Assembly (NCBI RefSeq): GCF_001921205.1
Contig: NZ_MSIE01000048.1
Coordinates: 30,893 to 94,892, forward strand
Source: Actinophytocola xanthii
GTDB taxonomy: Bacteria; Actinomycetota; Actinomycetes; Mycobacteriales; Pseudonocardiaceae
Reading direction: 5' to 3'
DNA: 64,000 nt
The notes under the pieces were generated by a model, which was not told the origin of the DNA, did not search any database, and saw only the letters and a program-made list of their open reading frames with translations. Shown one piece after another: positions 62,678-64,000 of this stretch. Each line of letters starts with the position of its first letter. Positions within the stretch are counted from its first letter, which is position 1. Both the position numbers and the translations under genes were made by a program.

Positions 62678-64000
62678 TCACAGCCGACGAAGCCCCACCA
62701 ACACCCGCCGCAAGATCTCGACATCGGGCACGTCCGCCCCCGTTGTCGCATGCACCACGACCGCGCCCTCGGTCGCGAGATCCCCGAGCAACACTCGAGC
62801 GACGCCCAACGGCACTCCCAACAACGCCGCCACCTCGGCGACAGACCGCGGCTCACGACACAGGTCGATGATCATCCGCCCCTGCGCGGTCACCGACGCC
62901 CCGTCCGGAATCTCCCCGGTCGAGATCAGCGCCTCCACCGCGAGCTCGTGGTCGGGCCTGGTCCGCCCACCGGTCCGTGCGTAAGGACGAACAATGGCCG
63001 ACGCCCACGGCAAGGCCGGCAACTCCTCCTCCGAGTCGACTGGCCGCGTCTCCCCGAACCCCCGCAACCCCGAGGAGTACAGCGCGCTCTCGTCCCCCGC
63101 CGTCCGCTCGTCAGGCGCCCCCTCCTCGAGGGCTTCCTGGTCGCCGTCCATCGACTCGGTGGACCGCTTTCCCCGCCTGCCCCGCCGGGCCGAGTAAGGA
63201 CCGAACCGAGCACCGGTCCGCCCGACCCGGTCCTCATCCGGCTCGTACTCCGCGTCCTCGTAGTCGTCAGAGGAGGAATGTCCGCCCTCGACAGCCGTGC
63301 TCTCCCGGGTCCTACCGGCGAAAGGAGCACCGTCTACTGCCTTGTACTCGAAAAGCGCACCGCTGAAAGCTCCACCTTCGCGGTCGACGCCCGATGAAGG
63401 CCCGAAAGGAGAACCCACGGATGCGGAACGCCGGCTCTCGAGATTCGGCGTCGGCGCGCTCGACCGCCGCCCGGGCGCGGCGGCGGAGCCCTGTCTGAGC
63501 CAGTCGGCGGTCGGATCGGAGGGGGAGCGTTCGGCGGGCACCACCCCCGACGACGTGGCCCATCCGGCGACGGGATGCGCCACCCCCTCGGCGCCGGGGC
63601 GCTCACCTGGCGGCCAGCTCGGCGGACCGCCGTCGGAGGCGCGGCGGGGCGCGCCGGGCTGTCGAGCGGGAGCGCCGAAGCCGGCAACGTCGGGGCGGTG
63701 GGTGGGCGGTGCCGGCGAGTGCCCGGGAACGGGCTGGCGGGAGCGACTGTCGGTCAGATGGGGCTGCGCGGGCACGGCGGCGGACTGAGCCGGCGTGGCG
63801 GCGTCGGCGTTTGCGGCAGCAGCGGCGGCAGCAGTGTTCGCGGCAGCGGCGGCGGCAGCAGCGGCGGCAGCGGGATCGGCGACGGGATCGGCGAGGGGAT
63901 CGGCGGCAGCAGCGGCGGCAGCAGCGGCGACGGCAGCAGCGGCGACGGCGGGATCGGCGACGGCGGGATCGGCGACGGCGACGGGGCCGGCGGCGGGGCC
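62678..64000 (-). CDS. DUF742 protein with long Ala/Pro-rich N-terminus, start outside window
   Basis: The C-terminal 115 residues are a DUF742 domain (RPDHELAVEALISTG, GRMIIDLCREPRSVAEVAALLGVPLGVARVLLGDLA). DUF742 proteins belong to conservons, with a histidine kinase, a roadblock protein and a GTPase. The frame stays open to the window edge: about 250 low-complexity residues, and at its N-terminal end poly-Ala runs with ADP(A/V/L) repeats. It is far longer than the usual 110-130 residues. The start codon lies beyond base 64000. Confidence 0.82.
   Translation of the reverse strand, partial: GPAAGPVAVADPAVADPAVAAAAVAAAAAAAAADPLADPVADPAAAAAAAAAAANTAAAAAAANADAATPAQSAAVPAQPHLTDSRSRQPVPGHSPAPPTHRPDVAGFGAPARQPGAPRRASDGGPPSWPPGERPGAEGVAHPVAGWATSSGVVPAERSPSDPTADWLRQGSAAAPGRRSSAPTPNLESRRSASVGSPFGPSSGVDREGGAFSGALFEYKAVDGAPFAGRTRESTAVEGGHSSSDDYEDAEYEPDEDRVGRTGARFGPYSARRGRRGKRSTESMDGDQEALEEGAPDERTAGDESALYSSGLRGFGETRPVDSEEELPALPWASAIVRPYARTGGRTRPDHELAVEALISTGEIPDGASVTAQGRMIIDLCREPRSVAEVAALLGVPLGVARVLLGDLATEGAVVVHATTGADVPDVEILRRVLVGLRRL

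Overview
The window is GC-rich actinobacterial chromosome. Lsr2, an ALAA-tagged tmRNA, the prfB-ftsE-ftsX-smpB block, a DUF742 protein, an AfsR-like regulator, a CU044_5270-type protein and the UPF0182/PPA1309/PDZ-Lon/DUF2342 neighbourhood together point to Pseudonocardiales (Amycolatopsis/Saccharothrix-like). The genus cannot be fixed from sequence alone. Almost all of it is host chromosome. One stretch of visibly lower GC, about 31.05-34.09 kb, looks like an eroded integrative element beside a tRNA-Ala gene.

Region by region. 1-12.1 kb is accessory: a DHA2 drug exporter cut by the window edge, a STAS protein behind a SigB-type promoter, a 2H phosphoesterase, a MarR/membrane-protein divergon, a DinB protein, an XRE-cupin/flavoprotein divergon, an APH-like kinase, a two-domain cyclase-fold protein, LexA, a secreted trypsin, and an imine-reductase-like enzyme behind a MerR-type operator. 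12.1-18.6 kb holds a second trypsin, then a coupled operon of ECF sigma factor, CU044_5270-like membrane protein and a large secreted subtilase split by a -1 frameshift in a G6 run. 18.7-28.6 kb carries a two-component pair, a secreted hydrolase, an AfsR/SARP-like ATPase regulator, a DrrAB-type ABC exporter and a secreted serine hydrolase. 29.2-30.8 kb is a SigE-family sigma factor with its membrane partner. 31.2-34.1 kb is the element remnant: dioxygenase, Nudix, zinc-ribbon/XRE regulator, frameshifted integrase tail, tRNA-Ala.

34.3-37.5 kb has a CoA ligase, a DsbA/MauE pair and tmRNA. 37.7-40.3 kb is a three-gene membrane sensor/kinase/regulator operon. 40.4-47.7 kb is a leftward housekeeping block: PadR regulator, prfB, ftsE, ftsX, smpB, an amidohydrolase and lon, with an HspR HAIR-like operator in front of lon. 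48.5-50.5 kb has initiator tRNA, lsr2, and a gene-free 1.1 kb stretch carrying ~70-nt degenerate tandem repeats bounded by two look-alike terminators. 50.5-59.8 kb is the conserved envelope/protease block followed by an E1-like protein coupled to an ABC1/UbiB kinase. 59.9-64 kb holds an AbiEi-like protein, a coupled zinc-ribbon/small membrane protein pair, a methyltransferase, and a DUF742 protein with a very long Ala-rich N-terminus that runs off the window.

How they work together: the tmRNA/SmpB/RF2/Lon genes form a ribosome-rescue and proteolysis neighbourhood. Two sigma-factor operons and two two-component systems each control a neighbouring membrane or secreted protein set. No complete canonical phage-defence system, CRISPR array or biosynthetic cluster is visible. 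The most unusual signals are the 70-nt repeat array, the frameshifted subtilase, the tandem cyclase-fold protein with split catalytic residues, and the tRNA-Ala element remnant.
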